64,000 nt of DNA from Dokdonella sp. (lineage in GTDB: Bacteria; Pseudomonadota; Gammaproteobacteria; Xanthomonadales; Rhodanobacteraceae): positions 434,001-498,000 of the forward strand of contig NZ_JAGIAG010000003.1 in NCBI RefSeq assembly GCF_017744955.1, given 5' to 3'. The notes beneath the pieces are model-generated. The model did not search any database. It was given only the letters and a program-made list of their open reading frames with translations, and had not been told where the DNA came from. Positions 48,497 to 57,073 of the stretch are shown here, piece by piece (within the stretch, counting starts at the first letter, position 1; every line of letters begins with the position of its first letter). A program made the translations under genes and the position numbers.

Positions 48497-49336
48497 ATGA
48501 AGACGACACGCCCCATCCGCGACCTGCCCCGCCTCGCCGATCCCGACGCCAACCTCGCCGAGACGATGCGCGTCCTGCGCGAGCGGCGCCGCGTGCTCGC
48601 CCTGCTCGGCAGCGCCGGACTGTGCGCCGTGCTGCCGCGCAGTCCCCTCGCCTGCACGCTGATTCCGCAGGAGACCGAAGGACCCTATCCCGGCGACGGC
48701 ACCAACGGCCCGAACGCGCTCGCCGCGAGCGGCATCGTCCGCTCCGACATCCGTTCCAGCGTCGGCGTGGCGAATCCGGCCACCGCCGCGGGAGCGCCGC
48801 TGACGTTCGCGCTTCAGTTCCTCAGTACGCTGGACGACTGCGGCCCGATCGAGGGACTGGCGGTGTATGCCTGGCACTGCGACGCACAGGGGCGCTACTC
48901 GATGTACTCGCAGGGCGTGACCGGCCAGAACTACCTGCGCGGCGTGCAGACCACCGACGGCAGCGGCCGCGTGAGCTTCACGACGGTCTTTCCCGGCTGC
49001 TATCCGGGTCGCTGGCCGCACATCCACTTCGAGGTGTTCGCTTCGCTCGCCGACGCCACCAGCGGCCGCAACGCCGGGCGCGTCTCGCAGCTCGCCCTGC
49101 CCGAGGCGGCCTGCACCGAGGTGTACGCGCAATCCGCCCGGTATCCCGGCAGCGCCGGCAACCTCGGCCGCATCACGCTGACTTCGGACAACGTCTTCGG
49201 CGACGACGGCGGCGTGCACCAGCTCGCGGCGGCGAGCGGAAACCCGACCGACGGCTACGCGGCCTTCCTCGAAGTCGGCCTTTCGGTGGACGCGACGACC
49301 TCGGAGTTGATCTTCGTCGACGACTTCGACCCCTGA
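48497..49336 (+). CDS. Exported intradiol ring-cleavage dioxygenase-like protein
   Basis: The 279-residue protein has a twin-arginine-like leader (RERRRVLALLGSAGLCAVL, residues about 28-46). The catalytic domain matches the protocatechuate 3,4-dioxygenase fold: PQETEGPYPGDG, YAWHCDAQGRYSMYS (Fe ligand Y134), and PGCYPGRWPHIHFEVF with Y169, H175 and H177. Exported members of this family are widespread and their substrates are mostly unknown. It ends SELIFVDDFDP, resembling the ends of other secreted proteins in this window. GGAGGAG lies 7 nt before ATG 48497. It stands alone between nrdA and a two-component system. Confidence 0.88.
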   Translation: MKTTRPIRDLPRLADPDANLAETMRVLRERRRVLALLGSAGLCAVLPRSPLACTLIPQETEGPYPGDGTNGPNALAASGIVRSDIRSSVGVANPATAAGAPLTFALQFLSTLDDCGPIEGLAVYAWHCDAQGRYSMYSQGVTGQNYLRGVQTTDGSGRVSFTTVFPGCYPGRWPHIHFEVFASLADATSGRNAGRVSQLALPEAACTEVYAQSARYPGSAGNLGRITLTSDNVFGDDGGVHQLAAASGNPTDGYAAFLEVGLSVDATTSELIFVDDFDP

Positions 49337-49390
49337 GCGGCGACCCTCCGCCGGCTGCACCCGTGCGCAGCGCGGCCGGCGTCGTGCGGG

Positions 49391-50101
49391 TCATTGCTCG
49401 TCGACCGGCATCTCGAAGCGGTAGCCGACGCCGTAGACCGACGCGACGCCGTCGACGCCGTGGGCCTGCAGCTTGCGGCGCAGGTTCTTCACGTGGCTGT
49501 CGACGGTGCGGTCGCTGACGATGCGGTAGTCCTCGTACAGAGCATCGAGCAATTGCGTGCGCGACAGTACGCGGCCGGGCCGTTCCAGCAGCTTGCGCAG
49601 CAGGCGGAACTCGACCCGCGTGAGCCCGAGCCCTTGTCCTTCGCAGCGCGCCTCGAACGCCTCGTCGTCGAACTCGATCGACGGCGCGCGCGGCGCCGCT
49701 TCGCTCAGTGCCGCTTCGCCCAGCGCGGGAGCGGCCGTGCGACGCAGCACGGCGCGCACGCGCGCGACCACCTCGCGCGGGCTGAACGGCTTGCAGATGT
49801 AGTCGTCGGCGCCGAGCTCGAGGCCGAGCAGGCGGTCGATCTCCTCCACGCGCGCGGTCAGCATCAGGATCGGCACGTTCGAGAACGCACGCACTTCGCG
49901 GCAGATGTCGAAGCCGTTCTGCACCGGCAGCAGGACGTCGAGCACGACCGCGTCGGGTTCGTATTCGCGAATCCAGCCGGCCACGCGCGCGCCGGAGTCG
50001 AGCACGCTGCTGCGCCAGCCGGCGATGCCGAAGTACTCGCCGAGCAGCGCGGCGATCTTCGGCTCGTCCTCGACGATCAGCACGTGGACCTGCGCGCTCA
50101 T
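49391..50101 (-). CDS. OmpR-family response regulator (BaeR-like)
   Basis: The 236-residue regulator has a receiver domain (E11, D12, phospho-acceptor D55 in VVLDVLLPVQNG, T82, K104 in CKPFSPRE) and a winged-helix DNA-binding domain (about 140-230; LTRVEFRLLRKLLERPGRV, VDSHVKNLRRKL). Its layout is that of BaeR, which controls envelope-stress genes such as spy and mdtABC. The start overlaps the kinase stop by 4 nt. The Spy-like gene beyond the kinase is a likely target. Confidence 0.93.
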   Translation of the reverse strand: MSAQVHVLIVEDEPKIAALLGEYFGIAGWRSSVLDSGARVAGWIREYEPDAVVLDVLLPVQNGFDICREVRAFSNVPILMLTARVEEIDRLLGLELGADDYICKPFSPREVVARVRAVLRRTAAPALGEAALSEAAPRAPSIEFDDEAFEARCEGQGLGLTRVEFRLLRKLLERPGRVLSRTQLLDALYEDYRIVSDRTVDSHVKNLRRKLQAHGVDGVASVYGVGYRFEMPVDEQ

Positions 50102-51531
50102 GCCGGCCTTCCTCCGGCCGACGGCAGGCGAACCTCGATGCGCAGGCCGCCGAGCGTCGAGCGGCTCGCCGTGATGCCGCCGCCGTGCGCTTCGACGATC
50201 GCGCGGCAGATCGCAAGGCCCAGTCCCGCGCCGCCGTCCGCGCGGCGCCGCGAGGGGTCGACGCGGTAGAGCCGCTCGAACAGTCGCGGCAGATGTTCCG
50301 GCGCGACGCCCGGCGCGCTGTCTTCGACCGCCAGCAGCAGGCCGTCCGCGCCGGCGGCCAACGCGACGCGGACGGTGCCCGGCGCATCGGTGTAGCGGCG
50401 CGCGTTCGCGAGCAGGTTGTCCAGCAGCTGCGCCAGCCGGCGCGCGTCGCCGGACAGCGGCGGCACCGGGGCGACCGACAGTTCCAACCGCAATCCCGCG
50501 TCCTCGCACAGCGCACGCTGCGGTTCGGCGACGTCGCGCACCAACGCGGCGAGGTTCATCGGCTCGAAGCGGTATTCGAGCGCACCGGCGTCGGCCAGCG
50601 CGAGCTGGTACAGGTCCTCGACCAGCGACGCCAGGCGTCCGCATTCGGCGTCGAGCGACGCGAAAGCGCGCTCGCTCGGCGCGCGCACGCCGTCCTGCAA
50701 CGCCTGCACCTCGCCGCGCAGGATGCTGAGCGGCGTGCGCAGTTCGTGCGCGATGTCCGCACCCCAGCGCCGGCGCGCCTCGCGGTGCTGCTCAAGGCTC
50801 GCGGCGAGCCGGTTGAAGTCGGCCGCGAGCGCGCCGAGTTCGTCGCGGCGCGACGCGTCGACGCGCCGTGCGAAATCGCCGGCGGCCAGCGCATGCGTGC
50901 CCTCGGCCAGCGCGCGCACGGGAGCCAGCAGCCAGCGCGCCAGCAGGAATGCCGCGGCGAACGCGCCGACCAGCACCACCAGCACGGCCAGCAGTGCGCC
51001 GCGCGCCTGGTCCTGCGCGAACGCGAGATCCTGCGCGCCGCTGATCCGCGGCAGCGGCTGCACGCGCAAGGCGCCGACGCGACGGCCGTCGACCTCGATC
51101 GGCAGCACGTGCGCCCCGGCGTCGACACGCGGATCGCCGGCGACGAAGCGATCGTCGGCGTCGACCAGCGCGAGGTGATGCGGACCGCCCGGCGGTGGGC
51201 GCGGCCCGCCGCGCGGCGGCGGCGGACGTCCGTCGTCGAACGGCGGCGGCCGCGGTTCCCGCGGCGGTTCGACCGGCGCGTCGTCGCGGCCGTCGAGCAG
51301 CGCGTCGAAACGGCGCGGATCGCCGCGCAGGAACGCGAAGTCGCCGTGCTCGCGATAGGCCGCTGCGAACCGTCCGGTCGACGACTGCAATCGATCCAGG
51401 GCGACCTGGTCGAGATAGGCGAGGAAGCCTTCGTGGAACGCGCGCTGCTGCCACAGCGCGAAGGCGAGCAGCGCCAGCACGCTGAGCGCGGCGAACGCGA
51501 GGAACAACCGGTGCCAGAGCCGCAGGCGCAT
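50098..51531 (-). CDS. Sensor histidine kinase (BaeS-like)
   Basis: The 477-residue kinase has membrane helices at about 8-28 and 178-200 enclosing a periplasmic sensor of about 150 residues. This sensor contains a striking Pro/Gly/Arg-rich stretch (about 88-118, PPPPRGGPRPPPGGPHHL). HAMP covers about 200-252; the phospho-acceptor is H262 in IAHELRTPLSIL; the ATPase domain shows LLDNLLANARRYTD and GGAGLGLAI. ATG 51531 gives the usual MRLRLWHRLF start. Coupled to the regulator by ATGA and divergent from the Spy-like gene by 134 bp. Confidence 0.93.
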   Translation of the reverse strand: MRLRLWHRLFLAFAALSVLALLAFALWQQRAFHEGFLAYLDQVALDRLQSSTGRFAAAYREHGDFAFLRGDPRRFDALLDGRDDAPVEPPREPRPPPFDDGRPPPPRGGPRPPPGGPHHLALVDADDRFVAGDPRVDAGAHVLPIEVDGRRVGALRVQPLPRISGAQDLAFAQDQARGALLAVLVVLVGAFAAAFLLARWLLAPVRALAEGTHALAAGDFARRVDASRRDELGALAADFNRLAASLEQHREARRRWGADIAHELRTPLSILRGEVQALQDGVRAPSERAFASLDAECGRLASLVEDLYQLALADAGALEYRFEPMNLAALVRDVAEPQRALCEDAGLRLELSVAPVPPLSGDARRLAQLLDNLLANARRYTDAPGTVRVALAAGADGLLLAVEDSAPGVAPEHLPRLFERLYRVDPSRRRADGGAGLGLAICRAIVEAHGGGITASRSTLGGLRIEVRLPSAGGRPA

Positions 51532-51665
51532 GCGGCTACGATAAAGGCGCCGGGCGGCGGCGCAAGCCCGCGGCGACGATTCCACGATTTCTCCACGATC
51601 TCTGCGCATCCGCTGCGCAGTCCGGGCGCACGCTGCGCGTCACGATCCCCAACGGAGAACGCGTC

Positions 51666-52139
51666 GTGATGACAAAGAAGACTCTTTCGGCACTCGCCCT
51701 CGCCGTCCTCGTCGCTACCGGCGCCGCGTGGGCTGCCGGCCCGGGCTGTCCGCCCGGACCGATGCCGCACGGCCCCGACGGCCCGCATCCTGGCCCCGGC
51801 CCCGGCATTCCCTCGGCGGAAATGCTCGCCACCGCCGATGACCTCAGCGCGACCCAGCAGGCCGACATCCGCAAGATCCTGCGCGAGCGGCGCGACGCGG
51901 AGGACGCGCTGCGTTCGCGCCTGCGCGGCGAGCGCGAGGCGATCGACCAGCGCGAGCGCACCGAGCGCGAACGCATCGAGGACCAGAGCGCACAGAAACT
52001 GCGCGCCGCGCTCGGCGAGGACGGCTATCGCGCCTACGCGCGCTGGATGTCGCAGCGCGGACCGGGACCGTTGCCGCCGCGGCCAGCGCCGGGAGCGCGC
52101 GACGATCGCGGCGCGCCGCGTGTGGAAGGCAAGCCGTGA
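51666..52139 (+). CDS. Spy/CpxP-like periplasmic protein
   Basis: The precursor of about 157 residues (GTG 51666, or ATG 51669) has a signal peptide ending WAA-GP. The mature N-terminus is rich in Gly, Pro, His and one Cys (GPGCPPGPMPHGPDGPH), a possible metal-binding segment. It is followed by a charged helical region (LSATQQADIRKILRERRDAE and EREAIDQRERTERERIEDQ) like the LTxxQ-containing helices of Spy/CpxP/ZraP. These chaperones sense envelope or metal stress and often feed back on the kinase. It is divergent from the BaeSR-like genes, which suggests direct control. A bidirectional terminator follows. Confidence 0.8.
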   Translation: MMTKKTLSALALAVLVATGAAWAAGPGCPPGPMPHGPDGPHPGPGPGIPSAEMLATADDLSATQQADIRKILRERRDAEDALRSRLRGEREAIDQRERTERERIEDQSAQKLRAALGEDGYRAYARWMSQRGPGPLPPRPAPGARDDRGAPRVEGKP

Positions 52140-52180
52140 GGCGGACGCGCCTCCACTTGCCGTGAAAGAACGATCCGATG

Positions 52181-52217
52181 AAAAAAGGGAGCGCCTCGCG
52201 GCGCTCCCTTCCTTTTT
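52181..52217. terminator. Bidirectional terminator between Spy-like gene and secreted giant
   Basis: AAGGGAGCGCC and GGCGCTCCCTT form an 11-bp stem with loop TCGC, followed by CCTTTTTC on the plus strand and by a T-run on the minus strand. Confidence 0.93.
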
Positions 52218-52259
52218 CATCGCCCGCGCAAACGCGCGAGACGGAACCCGCAACGGCGA

Positions 52260-55200
52260 TCAGGGAATCGTGATCGCGGCGCCGCTCTTGTCGTAGGCGT
52301 AGTCGACGATCGTGGCCGGGAAGCCGCGCGGCGCGCCCGTGCGCAGGTGCACGTAGCCGTAGCAGATGCCGCTCGCCGGCGGCTCGGTCAGGCTCGAGCA
52401 GTTGAAGCGGAAGCCCAGATACCCGTCCACGTCGGCGGCCCAGCGCGCCGGCCCCGGGTTGTGCACGGTCGACCAGGTCGACGCCGGGCCGATCACCGCA
52501 CCGGATTGCAGCACGAGGAAATCCGACGTCGAATCCGAGCTGGAGACGCCGGCGATGTCCGGCGCGCCGCCGAGCCAGTAGAACGCGATCTGCGCGTCGT
52601 TGTCGTAGGCGTTGAAATGCGCGCCGGGAAGCTCGCCGTCGTCGACGATCCCGCGGATCCAGTCGACCGACGTGCCCTCGCGGTCGATCGCGATCGCATG
52701 GTCGATCGGGCCGCTGCGCACGATGTTCTCGTTCTCGGGCGGCGCGGCGCAGGCGCCGGTCTCGCCGGACTCGAATCCGCTGCAGAACAGGCTGTCGACG
52801 ACGACCGCCGGCGTGACGGTCAGGCGGACCGGCACCGCGACCAGCGCGTGCGTCGGATCGTTGGTCGCCACGCACACGTCCGCGGCGTACGTGCCCTCGG
52901 CGAGACCGGCCGCGTTCGCGGTGATGGCGACATCGGCGAACGCTCCCGGCACCAGGGTTCCGGATGGCTGCGGCGCCGACAGCCACGGCACGTCGATCGG
53001 ATTGCGGCAGTCGGCCGGAGCCGGTTCGTCGGCCAGCTCGACGACCATCGTCAGATGGAAGTTGGGATAGCCGATCGCCGTGGTGCGCGTCGGCACGGCG
53101 ATGTCGCACTGCGCCGCCGAGACGAAGGTCGGATGGTTCTCCGGGGTCGCGTTCGCGCCCGGGAAGAACTGGCCGCTACCGTCGTCCAGGCCGTCCGTGT
53201 GGTACTCGACCACCAGGTCCTTGCCCGCCGTGTCGTCCACCGTGCCGGTGATCGGAACCGTCAGCGAGACGAGACCGCTTTCGATGGTGGCGTTGGCGGT
53301 GCCGATCAGCACCAGCGCGCTGGTCGGAATCGTGTCGACCGGTGTCGAGTGCGCAATCGTGTACAGGTTGATCGTGATCGGCAGCGGGCTCGGACCGGCG
53401 CCGCCGGAGGACACCGTGACGCTGGCGATGTCCGCGCGCGCGCCGACCTGCGCGTGCTCGCTGAAGTAGAACCGCCGCCACCAGCTGTTGGCCGCCGTGA
53501 CGCCCGGTGCGCCGCACGACACGCCTTCGCTGCCGGGACTGTTGTCCTGCATCTGCGAGATCATCGTCGCGTCGAGGAAGACCGGTCGACCCGCTTCGCT
53601 CGGACCTTCCGCCTGCGACAGCCTGGCGCCGGCGAAGGCGGCGGCGGATTTGGGCTGCCGCACGTTCTTGTAGCTCGGCGGATTGGCGCGCGCGGCGGTT
53701 TCGGAGATCGCGTAGGTCAGGTCGCTGCCGCCGAGATTGCCGATCGTGAGCGGCGTCGACCTGCTCGCGCCGGAGGCGACGGAAAGCGACAGCGCGTCGG
53801 GCGTCAGCACCGCGACCGGCGCGCCGCCGCCGCCGAGGGCGACGGTCAGGCTCACCGGCACGGCGATCACCGGCCGCACGGGATCGTTGCTGGCGATGCA
53901 GACGTTGGCCGAGTAGGAACCCGCGGCCAGACCCGTCGCGTTCGCGGTGATCGTCACGGGAGTGCTGCTGCCCGGCGCCACGCGACCCGAGGCCGGCGTC
54001 TGCTCGAGCCAGGAGATCTCGCTGGGATTGCGGCATTCCGGCGGCGCCGCGTCCTGCACGTCGACGATCATGGTCAGGTGGAAATCCGGCACGCCGAGGT
54101 TGGCCGCCGTCACCGGCTCGTCGAGCTCGCATTCGGTCGAGGACATGAAGGTCGGATGCGTCTCCGGCGTCGCGTTGGCGCCGGGGAAGAATTGCCCCTG
54201 GAAGTTGCCGACGCCGTCGGTGTGGTATTCGACGACGAGATCCTTGCCGACCGTGTCGTCGATCGAGCCGAACACCGGAACCCTCACCGAGACCAGGCCG
54301 CTGTCGATCGTGGTGGTGGCGCTGCCGATCAGGGTCAGGCCGCTGGTCGGGATGGTGTCGACCGGCGTGGAGTGGGCGATCGTGTAGAGATTGATCGTGA
54401 CCGGCACGCCGGCCGGGCCCATGCCGCCGGAGGACACCGTCACGCTGGTGACGTCGGCGCGCGCGCCGACGCGCTCGTGCTCGCCGAAGTAGAAGCGCCG
54501 CCACCAGCTGTTGTCGGCCGTGCTCTCGCCGAACACACCGCAGGAAAGACCGGTGTCGCCGGGGCGGTTGTCGGTCATCTGCGAGATCGCCGTGTCGGCG
54601 AGCAGGACGGCGGAGCTGCCGCCGGCCGTCGACGCGCCCGTGGCCCGGTTCAACGTCGCGGTGCGGATCGCCGCAGCACCGCTCTGCTTGCGCGCGCGGG
54701 ACGATTGGTAGCTCGGCGGATCGAGCCTGGCGGCGTTCTCGACGAGGGTGAAGTCCAGATCGCTGCCGCCGTGGTTGGCGATGTTCAGCGCGACGGATTC
54801 CGACGCGCCGCTCGAGACGGAGAAAATCAGTACCGTCGGAAGGGCGGCGATGGACGGCGGTTCCGCCGCCGGCGGGGTCACCGTCAGGTCGACCGGAACG
54901 TCGATTGACGCCTGCTGCGGATCGTTGGTGGTGACGCACAGGGTGCCTGCGTGGCTTCCCACTCCGAGCGTCGCCGCGTCGGCGACCACCTCCACCTGCG
55001 CCGCACGGCCGGGCATCGCGCTGCCGGAGGCGGCGCCGAGGCTCAGCCAGGCGACGTCGCCGGGCTGCGCGCAGCCGCCTTCGGCCACGGCATAGTCCAG
55101 GGCCGCGCTGCCGGCGTTGGAGATCGTCAGCGACACGCTGCGCGAAGCGCCCTGCTGCAGCGTCAGCGCGAGCGGACTCGGCGCGACCTGCGCCGCCGGC

Positions 55201-56492
55201 TGGTTGGTTCCCGCCTCGGCGGTGAAGAAATAGCCCATGCCCTGCAGGAAGTTTCCGCCGGGACTCGCCGAGGACGAGGCGAGCAGCACCGTGGTGCCGT
55301 CGATCGCCGCGCTCGCGCCGAGCGAATCGTTGCTGCCGGCGTCGCTGGCGACGAGCTTCTGCACGTAGCGCCAGTCGCCGTTCGACTCGGTGAAGACGTA
55401 GCCCGCGCCGGCCCACGACTGGCCGTTCACCGCCGCGGCGTTGGCGCCGGCGACGAACGAGTCGCCGGTCATGCCGAGGGAATAGCCGAAGTTCGCGAAC
55501 ACCTCGCCCTCGGGCGAGCGGATCGTGTGCGTGCGGCTCCAGAAGCCGTCGAGCTCGGCATAGACGTAGACCACGCCCTCGGCGTCGAGCGCCGGCGCGC
55601 CGACGACGAGCCGGTTTCCGTGTACCGCCAGCGACGAGCCGAACATCGAGTAGGTCTCGCCGACGAGCTTCTGCCTCTGGATCCAGGTGCCCTCGTTATT
55701 CCAGAAGAAGTACAGCGCGCCGGGGAAGTCGGCGCCGCCGAGCTGGGCACTGACGACGATGCCGGTGTCGGAGAACCCGACCCGGTAGCCGAACGCGTCG
55801 TTGTCGCGCGTGTCGACGCCCTTGATCTTCTGCGTCTGGGTCCAGACGTCGTTGGAGCCCTCGAACAGGTACGCGGCGCCGCGGGCGTTTCCGTTCACGT
55901 GCGCCTTGTGCGCGCCGACCAGCACCTGGTTGCCGGACAGCGCGACCGAATTGCCGAAGTTGTCGTTCGTCTGGCCGTCGGCCGCAACGAGCTTGGCGAC
56001 CTGCACCCAGCTCGCGCCGTTCTTGCGGAACACGTAGGCGGCGCCCTGCTCCGGCTTGCTGCCGACCTTCGCGCCGTCCGCGCCGATCACCGCGGTCGTG
56101 CCGTCGACGGCGAGCGACGCGCCGAAGCGCGCGTTGTCGCCCGGCGCTCCGTCCGCGGCGAACAGCTTCTGCGTCTCGACCCAGCTGCCGTTGGATCGCG
56201 TGAACACGTAGACCGCGCTGCGGCCGGTGTGGGTGTCGTTGGTGCCGACCAGCGCGGTGTCGCCGGAAAGCGCCACCGACTCGCCGAAACGCTGCAATTC
56301 GGTGCCGTCGCTGGCGAGGATCTTCTGATCCTCGTGCTGCTCGACAGCGAACGGCGCCGGCGCCGCGGCGAACTGGCTGGTCTCCCCTGCGCTCCCGGCA
56401 AGCACGCCGCCGGGCAGCACGGCAAGACTGCCGAGCGCCGCGAACAGCATGGTGCGAAGAGCGATACCCCTGGTTGGTTTCTTCATCGTCAT
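52260..56492 (-). CDS. Large secreted FG-GAP/beta-sandwich protein with duplicated module
   Basis: The 1410-residue precursor has a signal peptide (about 1-33). Residues about 50-435 hold seven FG-GAP/integrin-alpha-like repeats with phrases like FGESVALSGDTALVG and FGASLAVDGTTAVIG. Next come Ig-like segments of the ASPM/SPD-2/Hydin type (about 450-1200), each ending in VCxATNDP-VPV. Two copies of a module (about 655-815 and 995-1157) share SWWRRFYF-EH-VGA, TINLYTIAHSTPVDTIPTS and GQFFPGANATPE. DSLFCSGFESG then precedes a last domain of about 165 residues. It is probably surface or extracellular; adhesion or binding is inferred. AAGG lies before ATG 56492. Confidence 0.88.
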   Translation of the reverse strand: MTMKKPTRGIALRTMLFAALGSLAVLPGGVLAGSAGETSQFAAAPAPFAVEQHEDQKILASDGTELQRFGESVALSGDTALVGTNDTHTGRSAVYVFTRSNGSWVETQKLFAADGAPGDNARFGASLAVDGTTAVIGADGAKVGSKPEQGAAYVFRKNGASWVQVAKLVAADGQTNDNFGNSVALSGNQVLVGAHKAHVNGNARGAAYLFEGSNDVWTQTQKIKGVDTRDNDAFGYRVGFSDTGIVVSAQLGGADFPGALYFFWNNEGTWIQRQKLVGETYSMFGSSLAVHGNRLVVGAPALDAEGVVYVYAELDGFWSRTHTIRSPEGEVFANFGYSLGMTGDSFVAGANAAAVNGQSWAGAGYVFTESNGDWRYVQKLVASDAGSNDSLGASAAIDGTTVLLASSSASPGGNFLQGMGYFFTAEAGTNQPAAQVAPSPLALTLQQGASRSVSLTISNAGSAALDYAVAEGGCAQPGDVAWLSLGAASGSAMPGRAAQVEVVADAATLGVGSHAGTLCVTTNDPQQASIDVPVDLTVTPPAAEPPSIAALPTVLIFSVSSGASESVALNIANHGGSDLDFTLVENAARLDPPSYQSSRARKQSGAAAIRTATLNRATGASTAGGSSAVLLADTAISQMTDNRPGDTGLSCGVFGESTADNSWWRRFYFGEHERVGARADVTSVTVSSGGMGPAGVPVTINLYTIAHSTPVDTIPTSGLTLIGSATTTIDSGLVSVRVPVFGSIDDTVGKDLVVEYHTDGVGNFQGQFFPGANATPETHPTFMSSTECELDEPVTAANLGVPDFHLTMIVDVQDAAPPECRNPSEISWLEQTPASGRVAPGSSTPVTITANATGLAAGSYSANVCIASNDPVRPVIAVPVSLTVALGGGGAPVAVLTPDALSLSVASGASRSTPLTIGNLGGSDLTYAISETAARANPPSYKNVRQPKSAAAFAGARLSQAEGPSEAGRPVFLDATMISQMQDNSPGSEGVSCGAPGVTAANSWWRRFYFSEHAQVGARADIASVTVSSGGAGPSPLPITINLYTIAHSTPVDTIPTSALVLIGTANATIESGLVSLTVPITGTVDDTAGKDLVVEYHTDGLDDGSGQFFPGANATPENHPTFVSAAQCDIAVPTRTTAIGYPNFHLTMVVELADEPAPADCRNPIDVPWLSAPQPSGTLVPGAFADVAITANAAGLAEGTYAADVCVATNDPTHALVAVPVRLTVTPAVVVDSLFCSGFESGETGACAAPPENENIVRSGPIDHAIAIDREGTSVDWIRGIVDDGELPGAHFNAYDNDAQIAFYWLGGAPDIAGVSSSDSTSDFLVLQSGAVIGPASTWSTVHNPGPARWAADVDGYLGFRFNCSSLTEPPASGICYGYVHLRTGAPRGFPATIVDYAYDKSGAAITIP

Positions 56493-57073
56493 GTGAATCG
56501 CCTTTGTGGCCGTACTTACATCGGCGTCGGGAACCGTCCGCCGGCGCGCGGACGCACGCAGGCGGAGCCGGCCTCCCGGGCCGACGCGAAAAAGGTTTCT
56601 TCCTTGCCCGAAGGATTCAGGAAGACCGCGAACAGGCACCCGCCGCGGGACCGGACATGGATCGCCCCGGCGGATCGGCAAACCGGTGCGGTCGCTCGTC
56701 GACGGGCCATCCGCTGCCCGTCGTCCGGACGCCGCTCGTGCCGGACGGCGCGGCTGCTCCGATGCCGCGCCACCCCGACCGCTGCCGCCCCTTCCTTCAC
56801 CGCCCGCATCGCGAATGCGTCGGCGAAGGTGCGCCGACGTTGCACTGCCGGACGCCGACACGCTAGCAACGCGGTCGGCGCGGAGCTTGAGATTCGTGTT
56901 TACAAGGCGCTTCAGGGATGTTTCAAGGGGCTTTACTGGCGATGCCAGGACCCTATGAAGCCAAAAAAACTCCCTTTCCGGCAGGCAGTTGCCGCAACGC
57001 CGGCGCATCGCCGCCGGCGCGTGCGGGACGCCGCGACGATCCGCGCGACGGGGCGCTCTGGTCTTACGCGGGC
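56493..57073. promoter_or_regulatory. 581-bp divergent control region
   Basis: The region lies between the giant secreted protein gene and the wHTH-TPR regulator gene. The open frames across it have no ribosome site or family similarity. At 56897-56928 there are two direct repeats, TGTTTACAAGG and TGTTTCAAGG, 22 bp apart. On the minus strand the same stretch reads TTGAAA, 18 bp, TAAACA, a possible promoter. It is a natural place for a regulator operator. Confidence 0.5.

Noticed and set aside
56918..57073. ATG-initiated 52-residue N-terminal extension of the wHTH-TPR regulator
   Set aside because: The added residues are compositionally random, lack a Shine-Dalgarno, and cover the direct repeats and promoter-like sequence; wHTH proteins of this type start just before the LRFG strand.
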